From Sphingomonas_D zeicaulis (GTDB lineage Bacteria; Pseudomonadota; Alphaproteobacteria; Sphingomonadales; Sphingomonadaceae): a stretch of 64,000 bases of DNA. Position 1 is the stretch's first letter; every line of letters begins with the position of its first letter. The stretch is taken from positions 186,001 to 250,000 of the forward strand of contig NZ_JBNPXQ010000005.1 in the NCBI RefSeq assembly GCF_050433225.1. Direction: 5' to 3'. The translations under genes were made by a program, and so were the position numbers. This document shows, one piece after another, positions 61,446 through 64,000 of this stretch. Under the pieces are notes generated by a model. The model was not told the origin of the DNA, ran no database searches, and was given only the letters and a program-made list of their open reading frames with translations.

Positions 61446-64000
61446 ATGTCCAAGCTTCGTCAGCGCCCTCTGCTTCTCGCCACCGCCGCCACGCTCGCCT
61501 GGAGCAGTGGTGCTGCCGCACAGACCACGCCCGAAACGGCACAGGATGCGGCTGCAGCCGCCGGCCCGGTCACCATCGGCGCACAGGACGCGCTGGAAAA
61601 GGATATCATCGTCACCGGCAGCCGCATCCGCGGTGCTGCGCCTGTCGGTTCGACCGTGATCGCCGTCGATCGCCGCGCGATCGAAGCCTCCGGCGCGGTC
61701 ACCACCGATCGCCTGCTCAAAGAGATCCCGCAGGTCTTCGACCTCGGCACCTCGGAGAATTCGCGTGGCCAGTCGGGCGGCAACAGCAACATCACTTTCG
61801 GCAATGCGATCAACATCCGCGGCATCGGCCCCTATGCGACGCTGACGATCCTCGACGGGCACCGGGTGGTGAACAACAGCCGCTCGGTTGACCCCTCGAT
61901 CATCCCGTCTCTCGGCCTCGAACGCGTCGAGGTGGTCGCCGATGGGGCCTCGGCGGTCTACGGCTCGGACGCGATCGCCGGCGTGGTCAACCTGATCCCG
62001 CGCCGCAGCCTCGACGGTTTCGAGACGATCGCCCGGATGGGTGTGGCGAAGAATTTCCACGAGAGCCAGTTCGGCATTGCCGGCGGCAAGACCGGCGACT
62101 GGGGTCAGGTCATGGTCGCCTATGAGCATGTCTTCCGCAGCAACCTGTCGGGCGACGACCGTGACTTCTTCACCAGCGACCAGCGCCGGTTCGGCGGTCG
62201 CGATTTCCGATCCAACCAGTGCAATCCCGGCACGCTCGTGGTCGGGGGCGTCAACTACGCCATTCCAGCCGGCGGCATCACGCCGGCCAATGCCGCGGCG
62301 CTCACGCCGGGGACAACCAACCTTTGCGAAGGCTTTCGCGGCCAGGACCTGTTCCCGGAAACCCGCTACGACAGCGTCAACGGTACTTTCACCGTGCACC
62401 TGACAGACTGGCTCGATGCGTTCGGCGATGGATATTTCTCCAAGCGCCGCTTCCGCCGCCTCAACGGCTATACTGGCGCAACCGTGACCATTCCGTCGAC
62501 CAATGCCTTCTTCGTGCGGCCGGCGGGCACCACCGGTGCGGAGACGGTGCAGATCCGGCTCGACGACTTGCCCAACAACGAGAGTTACGGCTTCACCCGC
62601 AGTTGGCAGGGCGCCGGCGGCCTGAGGGCGCGGTTCGGCGGGTGGGAAGTTCAGGGCCAACTGATCTATGGCCGTTCGAACGACAGTTCATTCACGCCGA
62701 ACGGCATCAACACGCCGGCGCTCAATGCCGCGCTGGCAAGCAGCAATCCGACCACCGCCTTCGATCCCTACGGCCAGGGCAGGACGTCCGCGGCGGTGCT
62801 CGCCGCGATCAACGACCAGGTGTTCGACGCCCCGACGCTCAACCGCTTCACCGGAGCGGAAGCAACCGTCAACGGGACGTTGTTCGATTTGCCCGGCGGC
62901 GGGGTGAAGCTGGCGGCAGGCTATGAGCGGCAGGAACTGGAGGTATCGCTCGGCATCCGCCGCGGTGCACCGACCACCCCCCTCACCTTCCGCAACTTCA
63001 GCCGCAAGGTCGAATCCGGCTATGCCGAGCTATTCGTGCCGCTGTTTGGGGCCGACAACGCGATCCCGCTGCTTCAGCGGCTCGAAGTCAGCGCGGCGAT
63101 CCGGCACGACAAGTATAGCGACGTCGGATCGACCACAAATCCCAAGATCGGCGCCAACTGGTCGCCCGCCCGTGGCCTCGTGTTCCGCGGCAGCTACGGC
63201 ACCTCGTTCCGCGCGCCGCTGTTCTCCCAGATCTACGGCAACAGCTCGAACATCTTCGTTCAGCCTTATGCCGATCCAGCACTCGGCGGCACGATTGTGC
63301 AGGGCGCGGCGCTTTCGGGCGGCAACACGGCGCTCAGGCCGGAGGAAGCGAAAACCTGGTCAGCGGGCGTCGATTGGGATCCCTTGCCCAATGCGCGGAT
63401 CAGCCTGACCTATTGGAACGTCAACTATACGGGCCAGGTCGACAGCTATCTGGGCGACCTCGCGATCCTCAGCCGCGAAGGGCAGTTCGAAGGTACTGGC
63501 GTGATCCTTCGCGGCGCGGAAGCGGCGGCCCGGGTGCAGCAGCTACTGGCGCAGGGCATCACGGTGGCCCGCGGCGTTCTGCCCGCCAATCCCGTCCTCT
63601 TCATCGATGGCCGGACGCAGAATCTGGGGCGTTCCAACACCAGCGGCATCGACCTGGTGGCGAGCTACACGCTGGAAACCATCAACGCCGGCATCTTTTC
63701 GCTCAACGCAAACGCAACTTACCTCACCCGATACCGCGCAGCGATCACGCCCACCGGCACGCTCGTCGATCGTCGCAACACGGTCTTCAACCCGCTGAAG
63801 TTCAAGGGCCGCGGAAGCCTGAACTGGCAATATGAGGGGGTAAACACCCGCCTCACCGTTACCCATGTCGGCGGATACGACAACAACACGCTACCGAACG
63901 GAGGCATTCAGAAAGTCGACAGCTACACCGTCGTCGACCTGGGTCTGACCTTCAACGTCGGCGATCCGCACGCCACGCGGTTCTTCGACGGCGGCCTCAG
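61446..64000 (+). CDS. TonB-dependent receptor, cut by the window edge
   Basis: 851 codons are visible with no stop. A signal peptide (SKLRQRPLLLATAATLAWSS, then GAAAQ) is followed by the TonB box KDIIVTGSRIRGAAPVG. The plug has FGNAINIRGIGPYATLTILD and GLERVEVVADGASAVYGSDA, then AGVVNLIPRRSLDG. Barrel strands run to the end of the window. ATG 61446 lies after AAGGAG. It is the partner of the S15-family hydrolase and belongs to the same subtype as the receptor at 51826. Confidence 0.92.
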   Translation, partial: MSKLRQRPLLLATAATLAWSSGAAAQTTPETAQDAAAAAGPVTIGAQDALEKDIIVTGSRIRGAAPVGSTVIAVDRRAIEASGAVTTDRLLKEIPQVFDLGTSENSRGQSGGNSNITFGNAINIRGIGPYATLTILDGHRVVNNSRSVDPSIIPSLGLERVEVVADGASAVYGSDAIAGVVNLIPRRSLDGFETIARMGVAKNFHESQFGIAGGKTGDWGQVMVAYEHVFRSNLSGDDRDFFTSDQRRFGGRDFRSNQCNPGTLVVGGVNYAIPAGGITPANAAALTPGTTNLCEGFRGQDLFPETRYDSVNGTFTVHLTDWLDAFGDGYFSKRRFRRLNGYTGATVTIPSTNAFFVRPAGTTGAETVQIRLDDLPNNESYGFTRSWQGAGGLRARFGGWEVQGQLIYGRSNDSSFTPNGINTPALNAALASSNPTTAFDPYGQGRTSAAVLAAINDQVFDAPTLNRFTGAEATVNGTLFDLPGGGVKLAAGYERQELEVSLGIRRGAPTTPLTFRNFSRKVESGYAELFVPLFGADNAIPLLQRLEVSAAIRHDKYSDVGSTTNPKIGANWSPARGLVFRGSYGTSFRAPLFSQIYGNSSNIFVQPYADPALGGTIVQGAALSGGNTALRPEEAKTWSAGVDWDPLPNARISLTYWNVNYTGQVDSYLGDLAILSREGQFEGTGVILRGAEAAARVQQLLAQGITVARGVLPANPVLFIDGRTQNLGRSNTSGIDLVASYTLETINAGIFSLNANATYLTRYRAAITPTGTLVDRRNTVFNPLKFKGRGSLNWQYEGVNTRLTVTHVGGYDNNTLPNGGIQKVDSYTVVDLGLTFNVGDPHATRFFDGGL

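Noticed and set aside
60792..62660. 622-codon minus-strand frame
   Set aside because: Antisense to the S15 hydrolase and TonB receptor genes, both of which have clear motifs and start sites.
1..64000. Mobile elements, CRISPR arrays, tRNA or rRNA genes
   Set aside because: No transposase, integrase, array of spaced repeats or tRNA-like sequence was seen on either strand.

Overview
The window is GC-rich DNA from an alphaproteobacterium, most likely a Sphingomonas or close relative. The evidence is the four TonB-dependent receptors, the SapC / cupin-like / tryptophan-halogenase genes beside a TonB receptor, the many ATGA and TGATG stop-start overlaps, and the terse GC-rich intergenic DNA. No rRNA, tRNA, insertion sequence, CRISPR array or phage gene was found.

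Left edge (1-1.5 kb). A type III glutamine synthetase gene is reduced to its two ends by an internal deletion that also shifts the frame. The first ~460 bases hold no gene I can support.

Catabolic island (1.5-29.1 kb). About 26 tightly packed genes lie in several divergent operons. One arm runs CoA-transferase, then a LeuC/LeuD-type dehydratase. Divergent from it are an HMG-CoA-lyase-type enzyme, an isochorismatase-fold amidase and two PuuE-like polysaccharide-deacetylase-family hydrolases. Next come a flavin monooxygenase, an Asp/Glu-racemase-superfamily enzyme and an aldehyde dehydrogenase. A methyltransferase-like protein, an MFS transporter and an IclR regulator follow. Then come two alpha/beta-hydrolase-fold proteins with abnormal nucleophile elbows, a fumarate-reductase-type flavoprotein, a glutathione transferase, a TonB receptor, an old-yellow-enzyme/FAD fusion, an SDR, a GlcG-like protein, a GntR regulator, a VOC protein, a second methyltransferase-like paralogue and two small paralogous coiled-coil proteins. 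The enzyme set (monooxygenase, ring-opening hydrolases, amidase, isomerase/decarboxylase, hydratase, CoA-transferase, lyase) fits stepwise breakdown of a cyclic, possibly nitrogen-containing and methyl-branched, natural product into pyruvate and acetyl-CoA. The substrate is unknown. Two repeated operator types, one probably for IclR and one probably for GntR, tie the sub-operons together.

Polysaccharide utilisation locus (29.2-59.3 kb). It has a LacI regulator, four GH43 enzymes, GH27, GH9, GH51, acetyl-esterase-like enzymes, SapC, a cupin_8 protein, a flavin-dependent tryptophan-halogenase-like protein, two TonB receptors and an MFS transporter coupled to an intracellular GH43. This points to arabinoxylan or arabinoxylan/galactan use. 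A palindrome of the form TGATA[A/G]CG[T/C]TATCA recurs in the divergent promoter regions and is the likely LacI-family operator. One esterase gene is frameshifted just after its signal peptide.

Right edge (59.6-64 kb). A CocE/NonD (S15) hydrolase is followed by a TonB receptor that runs off the window.
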